The notes under the pieces were generated by a model. The model saw only the letters and a list, made by a program, of their open reading frames with translations. It did not search any database and had not been told where the DNA came from. Shown piece after piece: positions 31,144 through 44,700 of a stretch of 64,000 nucleotides of DNA (position 1 is the first letter of the stretch; the number at the start of each line of letters is the position of its first letter). Where the stretch lies: the NCBI GenBank assembly GCA_963969345.1, contig OZ017767.1:11042471-11106470 (forward strand), read 5' to 3'. The stretch is from Turbatrix aceti. Lineage: Eukaryota; Nematoda; Chromadorea; Rhabditida; Panagrolaimidae. The position numbers and the translations under genes were made by a program.

Positions 31144-34100
31144 TCAGATCTTCGTGGCATCGTCCCCAAAATTGGTATTTGGTATGCCAGCCAGACTTTG
31201 TCTATCAAGCGGGATTTCTACCATGGCTTCTGGACTGCTCTTTCTAGCCGGACTTCCACGGCGGTTATACGATATCTGATCCGAGTCAAGTTCGATCGAC
31301 ACTCCGCTATCGTGGTGCTCGAGTTCTTGTTTCTTGAAGGGGTCCGGGAAGAGTCTCGCATCGGGAATGGCCCTGATGTTGTGATCCTCGATGGTCATGG
31401 ATTGCTGGTGTTCTTTGTAGTTGACGTTGTAGTAGTCTTTCCGGGCATCCAGCTTGAGATAGGAGTATTCATCGGTGATTTCCTCGAGTTGGTGAGCCAG
31501 TTTTTGGCGAACTGTACTGAAATCCGGGCGCGCAGATGGGTCTGTTGACCAGCAGGATTTCATGACTTCGTAACTGAAATTTTTTGATTTTTTAAAGTAA
31601 TGGTAAAAATTAGCTTACAAGTCCTCAGGACAATTATCCGGCTTGGGAATCCTCATGCCAGATTCCAGGAGACGAAGCATGTCGTCCGGTGCCACTCCCG
31701 GATAAGGGGTGCCACCGAGAGTTATGATCTCGAACATGAGCACTCCAAATGACCACACATCGGATTTGTTTGTGAACTCGTAGTGCCGAATTGCCTCCGG
31801 GGACATCCACTTAACCGGCAGACGGCCTCCCTTGCCCTTGTAGTTTGCAGACTCGGCGTAGATGTACCTGCACAGACCGAAGTCACCGATCTTGATGTAG
31901 TTTCTATCGTGGACCAGAATGTTTCTGGCCGCGACGTCTCGATGAACAAAGCCCTTCTGCGAGAGATACTCCAACCCGAAGCTGACCTGTACGGAGTAGG
32001 ATAACAGCTGTTTGACCGTCATAATCATGTCAGGATCAAACTCAACCGTACACTCCGGATTTGAGTAATCCACATTTTGTTCGTCGAGTTTTAGCATGTA
32101 GCTGCAGCGTTCCCGAAGGAAGTTGAGAAGGTCTCCGTCGGAGCAGTACTCAACGATCAGGCAGTAGGGCTCGCTGTCCGTGATGCAGGCGAGCATGTTG
32201 ACGAGACGCTCGTGGTAGCCGAGGGTTTTCATAAGGCCGATCTCGCGAAGGAATTCAGATTTAGAAAGGTCGTCCGCGTATTCAGGCAGCATTTTGACGG
32301 CCACCTCGCAGTTTTCAGCGCGCATGAGATTGACGCCGAGGGTGGATTGGGCTTCAAGCGGGACCTTCTGCGCGTCCGATGAGTTTGCCGAGATACACGG
32401 CACCAAATGCGCCGGAACCAAGTTTTCGGTCGTTGTGGATGATGAGTTTTCGGCGCTCGAGCTCCCAGATGTCGTTTCTGGAATTAGGAGATTTATCTGA
32501 TTTTTGAAATATAAAAATTTTATTTATTTTTTGTAAAATAAATTTTTTCTGAAAAAAATGTTTTTAAATGTAAAAATGATTTTAAATGTAAAATGTTTTT
32601 TCAATGTAAAAATGTTTTTAATGTGTAAAAATGTTTTTGAACGTAATGTTTTAAATGTAAAAATGTTTTTAAATGTAAAAATGCTTTTTAAAGTTAAAGA
32701 AAAAAATTTGTATAATGCTTTTATAAGAAAAATATTTTTAATTTGTCTTCGATTTTTTTTACGTGAAAAATTTTGTAAGCGGAAAAAAAATCCTCACTTC
32801 TTGGGCATGTCGACATAGCGTTGTTGCTCCATTTCCTTTTTAATCCTCTCAATTTCGATCTTGTCAGTGAGTCTTCGCTTCCTCTGATACCTGTGATAGG
32901 CCACAAACAACGCCGCGCCAATAATCAGCGCCAACAATAGCACCGCAAAAATAATAGCCACAATCAGACCTGTTCGATCCGGCAAAAACTCCTGAGAGTC
33001 AATGAAAATCTTCTCAACCTTGAACTTATTAGCCCGTTTTTCTTCCAGCTGAAGGGGGATCGATGTATTTCTTGGATCCCTGACCCCGCAGATCATGACG
33101 CCGTACAAATTATTTTTGTGTAGATTGATGAGTCTTATAGGATCTGTAGAAACCTTTGCACACGTGTTGTTTGGTAGTAATTTGGCGCAATTCGTAGCTT
33201 TGCCAATGATACTGGTGAGGTTGACACCCAGCAGGGCCTGTTCATCTTCACGAGTATAGGGCCGAGCGCTGCCGTACGCAGCGATATAATAGAGCGGTCG
33301 CTGCGTTTTCAAAGGTGGCTTCTCAAACGGGGAAAATGTTATGTCAACGCTGATATTCTGATTTGGGTCGTCCCAATCGATGTCATCCTTGTTAACGATG
33401 CTGTATTCAAAGTCTTCAATAAAGCCACAAAGTGGTGCAGGATAGTACGGGTTTTTCGCACAGACACTTCCGTTTACCGTTGTACAGTCTGTAAAAATGG
33501 TTGTAAAAAATTGAGTACTTTCAAGGAAGTCAAGGCAGAGGCGAACGTTGGGGTTGATCGCGAACATTTTTGTGTTCGTATTTTTTGAGTAAATCTGTTT
33601 TTTTCATTTTTGTGTTCGAGTTTTTTTTCATGTTTTAAAAACAAATAAGAAAAGTTCAAACACATCGTTCTTGAAATTTGTTCGCAAAATAAGTTAAAAA
33701 TGTTCGTGTGAGTTCGTTCGCCAACAAAATTTTATTTTTTCAAAAAATCCAAACTCACTGATATCAAGGGTGTCAAATGAGTTAGTCTCAGCGTGCAAAT
33801 GCTCGGACGAATCACAATGAATAGAACGGATCTCTTGAATCGCATAGACAAACCTGCACCTGCGATACATAAGATCCGCCCCCACATCAGCCTGAATAGT
33901 GCGTTCTTCCGGTCCCTGAACAAAGTTAGGAGATGGCACAATCTGACTGAGATTTGTCACGGCGCAGTTGACCATGTGAAAGATCGGTATCACTTCTAGG
34001 TCCTTCCACCCCCGCGGCCATTTGGTCTCTCCGTAGCGAAACGTAATACGCACCGTTGCGTTTGACTCGTATATATCCTGGATGAAAGGCTTGTTTATGA

Positions 34101-35190
34101 ATTCCATGGACAGAAGTTGCATGCGGGGATTGACTCTTGGTCTGGGGGGAGGGATCGGGATGAGCTCAGACGAATCGACCATATTTCTGGATATAGATAC
34201 CGGCGTGATTTGAATTTCGACTTCTAGGCAGGTATCTGTCGTGGCAGTGAAGTTTCGGAGGTAGGGCGCTGTTGTTATCTAAAATTTTGAAAATTTAAGA
34301 GGTTTTAAAAAATTTAACATTTGTAAAATATAAGGAATTTTAAAAAATTTTTAATTTTAAAAAATTAAGGAATCTTAAAAAATTTTAAGTTAAAAAAAAT
34401 TAAAAATTTTTTCACTTACTGCCTGTGAGTGCTGAAGCATGCCACCAGCAGGCCAGTAGTTGACAACGTAAATGTCAGCATGTGGTACTGGATTCCACAT
34501 GATGGAGAGTTTGTAATTCTCGTCGTAGGCGTAGGTTACGTTCTCGACGGCAGCGAGTGTGTTTCTGTTTTTATCGTTAGGTTCGGGTAATTGCAAATCG
34601 CGGCATGATCGCCAGCACGTATCGTTGTCACTAGACTGAAAAAAATGTTAGCTGAAATTAGTGATCAAAAATTTTTCATTTGAAGAAATCCCAAGTCTCG
34701 AGTGGAAATTTTTTCCTCAGGTGTTTTTTTTTGCATTTTTTGACTTCATTTATGTATTAATTTTTAAGAAGCAAACTATAAATAAGGTAATCAATGTCAT
34801 TTGTCGACGCAAAAATCGGCAGGTGAATTGGCAACAACTTTTGACTTTTTTGTACCCTGTACCTTTGCACCTTTGACATTTTATACGTATAAATTACCAA
34901 AAATGCAACTTACGCATAAATCGGGCGATCCATAGGGTTCACACCGTGTGCCGCATGTTTTGAGTTCTTCCTGAAAAAAAAATTATCTCACATTTTCTAG
35001 TTGCGCCTGATATGAAACTCACATCACCCCCACTGCGACCTTTGAGGCAGCTAGCAACGCATCTCAAAAGACAAGACTGAGATCTTCTAAAGGACCTCAG
35101 CTGTGCCGATGCTTCTTGTGCGGTGACTAGCACCAGGAACAAAACCGTAAATGTGGTGTACAGGCTGTATACAGGTAAGGATCGTCGCAT
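31144..35190 (-). CDS. Receptor tyrosine kinase with FN3-like ectodomain; one-base frameshift in the kinase
   Basis: Exons on the minus strand: 35190-35023, 34970-34914, 34635-34420, 34278-33759, 33488-32798, 32477-31619 and 31573-31144. After a signal peptide comes a Cys-rich stretch (residues about 40-85), then an FN3-like segment (IMWNPVPHADIYVVNYWPAG) and a long extracellular region. TM is about 494-518 and the kinase starts near 552: GSGAFGAV loop, AVK, a kinase insert, HRDVAARN, DFGLCR, RLPVKWMSPEAIRHYEFTNKSDVW, and a Tyr-containing tail. All phases agree except inside exon 6, where the GSGAFGAVYLGKL frame and the following AVKML frame differ by one base; total exon length is 2941 = 3x980+1. 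This is either a sequence error or a broken allele. The kinase resembles FGFR/VEGFR/RET-type receptors; the ligand is unknown. Confidence 0.8.
32550..32700. repeat. AAATGTAAAAATGTTTTT minisatellite in a receptor kinase intron
   Basis: About eight imperfect copies of a 17-18-bp AT-rich unit in the intron between the transmembrane and kinase exons. Confidence 0.75.
33547..33725. repeat. GTTCG-rich intronic repeat
   Basis: Repeated TGTTCGTGT, GTGTTCGAG, TTTGTTCGCAAA and GTTCGTTCGCC motifs in the intron between exons 4 and 5 of the receptor kinase. Similar GTTCG/CGAAC clusters occur at 53055-53135 and 61725-61930, suggesting a degraded dispersed family. Confidence 0.5.
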
Positions 35191-38100
35191 CGTCAATGAC
35201 GATTTAGAATTCTTGCTCGGGGCGCGGCGATCGATTGATTAATTTTTAACAGTTCTTGTTCAAAATAACAAAAAAACAATTATTCAAACATTGAAAAATG
35301 GAAGAAAAATAGCCGTGTTTTGCGGAATCTAAAAAGTAATTTTTTGATGATTTGGAAAAAAACACAGCGGACAGGTAAAATTCATTTCTCGCGCTGCGTG
35401 TATGTAACTCGTTCGACTCCCACCCATCCTGAAGCACGCAGTCCTCCTCCGCAGCGAGCGACCTTTTGTGCAACGTGAAAACAATCGTAAATAAAAGAAT
35501 TTTTCATTTTTCGTTTTAATAAGAGCTAATAGACTAGTAAACAGTCCTTTTCAGTTTTTGTTAACCAAATGGAGAAAAAAAGGTTACCGGAATGTTTTTT
35601 GGAACAGAAGGCAGGCTTGTATCTAACAGATAACAGGGAGAACAATAGATTCATCGGGAAAAAACAGAATAGGGCTGTTGTTTGCTCACCTGGAAACCCC
35701 GGAACCCCGGGTCGGGACCTCTGGGCTAACAAACTCGTTTTCACAGGTGGAAGGCCAGGCAGAGCTGAAAAGGAAAAGGAAAAGCCTTTTTCATCGATGA
35801 AGCTACCAGGGAGGAGGTTGGTTGCCTAGTTAGTCGACTGCAGCTTCGGAGGTTTTTACGGATACAAAAAAACACCTGGTGTGTGTTCAAGTGATGTTCG
35901 CACAATGACAGAAAAAAATTGTTACTTTTGTTTTGTTACAACAATCAAAAAAAATTTTAAAACAGCCGCAATTTTTTTTCAAATTAAATTGTTTGAAATT
36001 AGCATTAACAATAAAATAAAATTTTCATTAAAAACTTTTATTCTTCAAATAGTGCTCAAAAAACCCATAAAATGGCAGGAAATTTCATGCGCGTGTTCGT
36101 ATTAGCAGCAGATCTGCAAAAAGACGATCGACATCCGTTCACTCAAGCATAAAGTCACAACGTCAGCCGGCTGGTTAGCTGGTTGCTCGAGGGGGTGGAG
36201 GACCCGAGGAAACCGGCTAACGACCGATCGACGATCAAAAAACCACAAACTCTACAAAAAGCTTCTTGTGAGGGTGAGCTTACATTTCTGGATCTATGGT
36301 TATCATGCTTTTTTTTATTACACAAAAAATGCACCTGACAAAAATTAATAAAATTCAAACGATAAAAAATTTTACGACAATTTTTTATCGCTTTGGGACA
36401 AAAATTACAACTTACTAAATAAAACAAAAAGAAAAAACATGTAAACCAGAATTAAATTACGGTTTTACAGCCACGTCATAAATGAAATAGTTTTTTATTT
36501 AACTGTAGAACACAGCAACTGCGTTCTCGTGTGCGTCCAAAACACGATCAGTTGGAAGTTTTTTTTCCAACTGATCGCCTCCGAAGTAAGGTAACATTTG
36601 AATTTCATATTTGTTCCAAAAACGGACGTAATTATGCATTTTTGACAAGTCAACAGTGGCAGTCAGAATTTGATTCAACAGCGCGGTTGTCAAAACGCTA
36701 CTTTTTTTTACTCGCTTGTGACGTCAGGAAATCAAGCGACAACACCCGGGGAAAAAAAGAAGGAAGGGGGCATGAATGATGAATCATCCATCGCATCCAT
36801 CCAGCTTTCAGCTCTGCTCATCGTAAACATCAAAACTGGTGGCCAGAGGGTAGGGAGGTTGATAAGTTAATAAACAGGCTTGCATGTTTTTTTTTGATCG
36901 CGGAAAAAAATTTGTCTTAAACAAAAAAAAATTAAGGCGCCAGAAAAAAAAGATAATAAAGTGTTAACAGACAAAAAAGATGGGTTTAATCAATAGACAA
37001 AAATTGCAATTACTCCAGCACATGGTCTGGTACGGCCCGTGGGTAAGTGGTGCAACTGCGTCTCGTCTCGTCTGCTTGCGCGGACCTGCGCAACCCACCA
37101 ACCAACGACCATGCAGAGTATGTATAGGAGATTGGAGTCGGTCACATTAGAAGACGGAATGTATAAAAGATCACAAAAGCAGTACAGGACGATGGATGGA
37201 TGCATCAGGGCAGGTAGGTCGTCGTTCGCCGGATGGTTTTGATTTGCGCACCTTCTTTCCCCACTCACCGGTCTGAAGGTGATCGCATCGCCTCGAGGCA
37301 GCAGGAGTATCTACTACTAGATTTTTGTCAGTCGCAGCGATCAACAGAAAAAATGAAAAAAAAAGACAACCACGATAAACAGCGGACCAGCGGTCGATCT
37401 TTTTTTGGAGGTGGAAGCAAAAACAAAACAAGATTAACTAGAATTAATTATTTAATTTGAATCTTTGTAGATCACTTTTTTGAGATCTAGTGCGTGTAAT
37501 TTCTAATTTTAGTGGCTGTCAAGCGAAGAAAATGATTAGATTTATAAAAACCGGAACAAACAGGTTCCGGACTTACGGAGTTTGTCTCACAACGAAAACA
37601 TTATTTAGTAAAGTAAAGTAAAGTAAAATGACTGTCGAACGCGCGAATGGTTATGCACCTGCCTAAAAGGCATAGGAACGGGAACTAAACAAAGGCGACG
37701 TAAATTTAGATTATATACTAATTGATTTATTATATTAACGTTAACAAAATGATTAGTCCAGTTTGGAGAGTGCAAAATGTGTTATTAAGCGTCTAATGTC
37801 TATCAACATGACTCAGTGTCTCTTCCCCCTTTCTGATAGTTTTGAAAATTTTTGAAAAATTATTGATGATGACTTACAAGTCTAAAAAATATTTGGTCCC
37901 TTAAGTTTTGATAATTTGAAGCAGAAAATTTAAAATTTGTAAAAATTTTTTATCTAGTACAGTTCATTTTTCGGCCTGGGCTAGACCATATTGTCGAGAA
38001 TCAATCCTAGGTAAAACAATAATTTTTTGTAATAATGAAAAAATTTTTGAACGAAACTCGATAAGGTCGGGGGCATCCATAAAACTGCATGCATTCCGGA

Positions 38101-39441
38101 GAGAAAATTTCTTTGTATGTATATATATTTTTGATTGTGTCAGACAAAAAAGTAGTAACAATTTTTAATTACAAACAAAAATTTGATCTGTGGAAGTTTT
38201 TCTGTCGATCAATTTTTTTTATAAAAAAAATGCAAATTATCAGAGCTGACAAAAAATAGAGTTTGAATCCAAAAAATGCAAAAAAATGAATACAAATTTA
38301 AAAAGTTTACTAAAAGTTAAAACAATTTCTTTTGAAAATTAATATTTTCAATACCGTACTCGGAGCGTAAATCGAACAATAAAAAAAATTATGGACATAA
38401 AACTGAATTCAAAGAAAAGACCAGACATACGCTATGGCAACGATTGCGAACCTGAAGTACATAAGTGGCAGATCAAGTGCACTTTTGCCACGAGTGAAAC
38501 ATTTTTCACCGGAACGAGTCTAAACGTGTAAGTAAGCGTGAACGAACAAATGTCGGGCGATGGAAAGAAAAATGAACGTAATTTGACGGTAGACAGGTGC
38601 AAGAGAGCTTCGGCAAAAAAAATCCATCTTATTACTCGACTCGACTCGGAAGCGACAACTTTCACACAAAACAGTTTTCACGTTTTTCAGATGGAGAGAA
38701 TTTTCGAGCGTTTTGCACTCCTCCACTTCCAACCCGCAAAATGTTTAGTATGTGTAATGCGATTAGATTTCGGGAGAGAAAAAGAGTATTCATCGTAATC
38801 CGACGACACATCACGTACTGAGTTAGTTGGACACTTTTTTTAATGTTATTGGTACATTTTGTATTCATATAAAAATTAATGCATAGTCATCATTTGTTTT
38901 TTGCCGATTTCAAAATTACGGTTTTTTTCTGGTACAAAAATTTTATACGATGATTTTGGATTACACGAAATGAAATAAATATTTTAATTGACAATAAAAT
39001 TTTTGGTGCATTTTTTTAGGTGCACGTATCCCAATTTTGCATTTCTTCAATTTTTTTGGAGCAGTGCAACAAAAAAAATCGTAGACTCCTCATTTCATTG
39101 CAATGATGGAAAATAAGTATGCAAAACGGAAAACAGATAAAATCTAGGAATTTGACATGTCTTTGTACTTGGATAGATTTTTTGCGCCGATATGCAATTG
39201 ACAAAGTGTCCTTGACTTCAATCATGCAAATTGAAAACAATTTTTTGCCCCTTTACAACCATGCACTTTTCTGTTACGGTTTTCAAAATACTATAAAGTA
39301 GTGATTTTTTAAATGTCATAAAAAATTTGCATACCGTAACCATATTTATCATATTTGTGGCATGAAGAAATGATTGTTCTCAAAGCTTTCTTCAAGCAAA
39401 AAGTGCGTGCGTGACCGAAAGCTTTCTCACGCAAAAAAATC
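35191..39441. other. Long intergenic region upstream of the receptor kinase
   Basis: About 4.2 kb with no supported gene. Noted: a perfect 13-bp hairpin at 36545-36577 with a T7 loop, an AGTAA microsatellite at about 37607-37628, and AT-rich sequence. Probably includes the upstream regions of the divergent flanking genes. Confidence 0.4.
36545..36577. repeat. 13-bp inverted repeat with T-rich loop
   Basis: CGATCAGTTGGAA (36545-36557) and TTCCAACTGATCG (36565-36577) are exact complements around a short GTTTTTT spacer. Confidence 0.75.
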
Positions 39442-40383
39442 ATGTCCAGTGGCGCGCCTTCTTTTGGTGACAACAAACGCTACATCGTAATCGCTATCGT
39501 CGCAATTGCATGCGGATACGCTATCATCAGCTACTACAATGCAACAAAACCAAAGTATCGTCCGTACAAGTTCTCACGTCGGAGATCGGATAGCGTAAGC
39601 TGGTCTTATTGAAAAACGAAAAAAAATACGGTAATTATGTTTTTAGAGCAGTCGCAAATCACCAACAAAGCAAGAACAAACAACTGGAGTCAAGCCCGAG
39701 GAGGTAGCAGCTGCGCTGGTCAAGCTCAAGCAGAAAGAAGAACTCAAGGAGAAGGAATTGAAGTCTGACGGGTCTCAAACGGGCGTCAGATCTGTGACTT
39801 CTGAAGATGAACTTGCGGTAAGCTCGAAATTATTTTGATAACTCGAAAAAATATTTATACATATAAATAATTATGAAAATCTTTATTTTTTAATTTTTTT
39901 TTTGAAAAAATATTTATATAAATAATTATGAAAATTTTAATTTTTTTTTAATCTAAAAAAATATTTAATTTATAATTTTTTTTTAAATTATTTTTTCTAA
40001 AAACTTTATAAATAATTTAATTTTAGGTCAGACCCAAAACCCCGATAATAATGTCCACAATGGCTCTTTCACCCTCGGCATCGATTTCCTCATCAACAAT
40101 AAATTCTCCTGTCATGACTGCAAACACGACACCGATTTACACCAAAGAAAAAATCCCGACAAAGGAAGAGGTTCTCAATTCTCGGTCGAAAACAGCGGGC
40201 ACCCCGCCAAATGCCCTGGGAACGCCACACAACTCAGCAGAAGTTCTGGCGCCGCTCACGAATTCTCCGAAGGACGAAGCAAACAAGGAAGACTTGAACA
40301 AAAAATTAGAGCCTCTTCCTGCAGGTCAGGCGCGTTTGTTGCCATCTAAGATCAAAATTCCGAAATATTCACCCACGTCCTAG
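39442..40383 (+). CDS. Small single-pass membrane protein with basic/Ser-Pro-rich tail
   Basis: Exons 39442-39594, 39647-39817 and 40027-40383 (153+171+357 bp, phase 0 introns) give 226 aa. A short N-terminus is followed by a hydrophobic helix (IVIAIVAIACGYAIISYY, residues 15-32) and then a strongly basic stretch (KPKYRPYKFSRRR), so it is likely a signal-anchored membrane protein with the C-terminus cytosolic. The rest is Lys/Glu- then Ser/Thr/Pro-rich and probably disordered. An AATAAA signal lies near 40426. No family recognised. Confidence 0.7.
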
Positions 40384-40534
40384 AAGTCAACAAAATTCAG
40401 GAATATGAATCCGACTAAACCGGTAAAATAAAATTTATTTATTTATGTTTTAATAATTTTAAAAATGAATAATTTCGTCTCAAAAATCCTTCAATGAATT
40501 AAACCACAAATAATACATAACAAAATTCGACCGA

Positions 40535-41319
40535 CTAAAACGTGTCATTGCAGTGTTCGTGCAGAAGGACGCCCCCGGCAATGCCGTAGTCTTTGGATCC
40601 GCCGTAGGTGTAGTTTGCAGTGCTGCCAACGCACGGGGTCACGATGAAGAGGTAGATCTCGACAGTGGGGTCGATGCAAAACGGATCGTCGCAGTAGTTG
40701 ATTTCGCCCTTCACCTGAGCACGACCTCCACTGATTTTAGTAATGTTGGCTTCGGAAACAAAATTTATTTCGTTGAAAGGTGCGATGTCAAAGGCCATGA
40801 CGCGCATGTTTGGATTTATCAGATTGTGGGAGGGGCAGTCACAGATGATGTTGAGCTGGTAACGGACGGGGTGGCCGGCACTGATGCGACTGTAGTTTTC
40901 GCCGACTGAAAATGCGTTCAAATTTTTTAAAACAAAAAAATAATATTATTTGTATGAAAAAGTGTAACGTTATTTGTCAGAACAATGTTTGTGTCGAATG
41001 CGGTACACGTTTTGAACCAAAATAAAAAAATTCTTTGTTATAACAATTTTTTTCGAAAAAAGAAAAAATTGTTTTGATTCCGTTTTTTGTGATATCAATT
41101 TGTCTATCACATACAACACACTTTTTGTCACAAATTTACTTTGAGTACGATACTCCTATCGTTTAACATAAAAAAATAAATTTTTTCAAACAAATGATAC
41201 ACAATTTTTATTTAGTTCAAAAATTTCAACTTACCATGATAAAGTTTACGTTTACCAGAACCCCCAACAACAGTTACAAATCCAATCGCACTGTAAAACA
41301 CTAGAAAGAAAAATTTCAT
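40535..41319 (-). CDS. Secreted protein with conserved-looking cysteines, unknown family
   Basis: Two exons, 41319-41235 and 40905-40535, give 151 aa (phase 1 intron). The signal peptide MKFFFLVFYSAIGFVTVVGG is followed by a short basic GKRK and then a beta-rich-looking domain: VRYQLNIICDCP, MRVMAFDIAPF, KGEINYCDDPFC, VEIYLFIVTPCVG and a C-terminal LLHEHCNDTF. There are six cysteines. The size and arrangement recall secreted transthyretin-like nematode proteins, but I cannot match the signature, so the family is left open. Confidence 0.7.
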
Positions 41320-41712
41320 CGTTAGCAAAAATTTGTCTTTGAAATATTCCTTCTCGCTGAGCAAATGATTATTCACAAACGTTTTTCTCTATATCGATCA
41401 TCTGGGGTCTCATAACAGTTTTTTCACGAATGTCTAATATTTAGTCAAAATAAATAACATTTATGTATGCTCCCCACGAAATCATGACACGTTTAAAAAA
41501 AAGTTTATTTTTTTCGTTCAAAAGCATACAAAAAAATAAAGTTATGGCAATGTTTTAAAAAAAAGGAGAGAGGAAACAAGACAACTTGCACTAGACTTTA
41601 TTTTGTTTTTGTATTTTTGTAAATCGAATTGATTGGCCTTTGTGTGGGCCATGCATTCTTTATGGTGCGTTAGGATTATGGGACAGGGGAGAGGCGGTTG
41701 GAGGAGACAAAT
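41320..41712. other. Intergenic: upstream of the secreted protein and 3' end of the myosin gene
   Basis: Contains the myosin poly(A) signal (TTTATT on the plus strand, AATAAA on the minus strand, about 41597-41602). Nothing else recognised. Confidence 0.6.
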
Positions 41713-44700
41713 TTAGAAATCACGAGCGAACGACGACGATCGCAGGACGGCAGCCGATGCGCTGGTCGCCAAGCCGGGGGCGGCGGATGCGGTGGCGCGG
41801 TTCTTGGCCCGGATCTTGGAGAGAGAGTTCTCGGCGAGGTCTGCGCGTTCTTCGGCCTCCTCGAGCTGGGACTGCAGTTGACGGTATTTTCCGAGGTTGG
41901 TCGAGGCGATTTCTTCGGCCTCTTCGACCTGGCGCTTGTAGACCTTGAGCTTGCCCTGGAGCTTGTCGATGAGGTCGGTGAGTCTCTCGGTGTTCTTCTT
42001 GTCCTCCTCGACCTGGAAATCGAGCTCCCGGAGACGGCGTTCCGACTTGCGAAGCTGTTTGTCGGTTTCCTGATGGCGTCTGCCTTCTCCGTCGAGTTCC
42101 TGTTCGAGCGCGCGAATGCGTTCTTCAAGCTTGGCAATGATCTTCTTGCCTCCCTTGAGTGCAGCGGACTCAGCCTCGTCGAGGCGAACTTGCATCTCCT
42201 TGATCTGCTGTTCGAGACCCTTGCGAAGACGGTCAACGTGCTGCGAGTGCTCCTGTTCCTGGCGGAGCTCTTCGGCGAGGCGGGCTGCATCGCCCTGGGC
42301 ACGCTTGGAAAGCTCGTCGGCGTTCTTGAGCTCGTTGAGGGTCTCGTCGAGTTCGACGTGGAGGGCGGTGAGTTCGCCTTCGATCTTGCGCTTGATGCCG
42401 GCGACCGAGTTGAGCTGGCTGTTGAGGTCGTTGACAGCCTCGCGGAGCTCGATGAGGTCGGCTTCAGCGCCGCGACGTGCGCGTTCAGCAGCTTCGGCAG
42501 CGTTGGCGTACTCGTCCTTCTCGGATTGGAGAATGGCGTTGCGCTTCTCGGCATTGAGGTACTGCTCGCGGAGGTCGTCGCGCTGGCGTTGTTCGTCTTC
42601 TACCTGGAGCTGGAGTTCGCGGATTTGATCCTGGTGACGCTTGATGGTCTTCTGCGCATCAGCGTACGCCTTGTTGGCATGGTCGAGGGCGATCTCGAGT
42701 TCGTTGATATCGCTCTCGAGCTTCTTCTTGATGCGGAGTGCTTCCTGCTTGCCCTTGGCTTCGGCTTCGAGGGTGGCCTGCATGCTTTCGAGGGCGCGTT
42801 GGTGGTTCTTGCGGGTGTTTTCGAACTCTTCCTCCTTCTCCTGGATGCGCTTTTCGATCTCCGATCGGATCTGGCTGACTTCCACCTGAGCGCGAAGAAC
42901 CTTAGATTCTTCAGCTTCAAGCGCGGCTTCAGCCTCGTCGAGAGCGTGCTGGATTTCGTCTTTTTCGGTTTCCAGACGACGGACAATCTTCTGGAGTTCG
43001 TGCACCGAGCGGCCGCCTTCGCCGAGCTGGTCAGCGAGGTCCTTGACTTCCTGGGCGAGAGCGCGGTTTTCGCGGCGAGTAGCCTCGAGCGCCTCGTTGA
43101 GCTCGTCCTGAGCGGTGCGGGACTTAAACAGGTCGGTGGCCAGGCTGCGTGCATCGCGCTGGGCGGAGTCGAGCTCGCTGGAGAGGTCGTCGGTCTTCTT
43201 CTTCCACTCGTCGACGACGCGGTCGAAGCCCTTCTGCTTCTTCTCGAGGGATGCGGCGTACGCAGCGGCACGCTCGACATCGACCTGGGCGTCGTCGATC
43301 TCGCCGAGCAGCTTGTGACGGGTCTTCTCGAGGGACGTGATCTTGACGTTGGCAGCCTCGTTGGCATCCGAGAGGTCCTGGACCTTCTGCTGCAGCTTGC
43401 GCTTGGCTTCTTCGATCTCCTCGAGCTTGACGAGGCCTTCAGACTCGAAGCGGGCCTTCCATTGCTGGATTTCGGCGTTGAGCTTGCTGATCTGGCGGAA
43501 AGCCTCGGCCTTGCCCTCGATTTCGTCATCGAGCTGTTCGCGGAGGCTGTCGTTCTCGTGCTGGACGTTCTTGAACTGGGCTGCAATGGTCTGACGCTCA
43601 CGAGCCTCTTCGTCGGCGGTGCGCTTGGCAGCCTCGAGCTGGGTGGCCAGCTGGCTCTTGATGCGGCCGAGGTTGTTCACCTGGCTCTCGGCATCCTCAA
43701 GCTGGCGTTCCAAGTCACCGTGCTCGGATTGGAGTCTCGATTTGAGAGTTGCAAAGTCCAGAAGTTGGCGGGACTGTTCATCGGCCTTGGTCTGGAGCTC
43801 GCTGAGCTGAACTTCGTAGGACTTGGCGAGTTTCTCAATTTCCTGGCGGCCACGAGATTCAGAATCGAGCTGAAGCTGGGCGTCTTCGAGTTCGCGCGAG
43901 ATGGCCTGCTTGTCCTTCTCGACCTTGATCTTGAGCTTCTGGAGCTGTTCGACCTGGTCGGAGAGTTCGGCGACGGCATCCGTGTGCTTCTTGCGCAGGG
44001 CAGAGAGCTGGGTCTCGTGGTTCAAGTTGCTCTCCTCAAGATCACGTCGGAGTTTGGCGAGTTCGGCTTCGCGCTTCTTGTTGATCTCGATCTGGGCAGA
44101 AGTCGCTCCGCCGGCTTCGTCGAGGCGTTCGCTAATTTCCTCGAGCTCGCGCTGGAGTTCCTGGCGAGAGCGATCGGATTTGCTGCGAGACTGGCGCTCC
44201 GAGTCGAGTTCCTCTTCAAGCTCAGAGATACGAGCCTGGAGTTCCTTGATCTGGCGCTGGAGCTTGCCAACCAGGCTCTGCTCCTCCTCGAGCCTCGATC
44301 CAAGGCTGTGAAGCTCGGCTTCACGCTTCTTGAGGCTTCCTTCGATGTCGTGCTTCTGCTTTGTGAGTTCGTCGACATTCTCCTGGGCAACCTTGAGCTC
44401 GCCTTCGGTCTTTCTGCGCTGCTTGTCGAGATCCTGCTTGGCACGCTTCTCGCGCTCCAAGGAATCTTCGATGTCGTCGAGTTGCTGCTCGAGCTTGGCC
44501 TTGACCTTGTTCGCGTGGTTGACCTTCTCTTCTTCGCCTTGAAGGTCTTCGATGAGCTTGCGGTTGGATTCCTCTTGGAGCTTCTTCTCCTTGTTGAGCT
44601 TCGAGATGGAGTCATCCTGACCGGCGAGTTCGTCCTGCAGGGAACGGATCTGGTGATCCTTGGTCTGCTTTTCGGCTTCGGCCTTGCGAAGGGCGATGTC

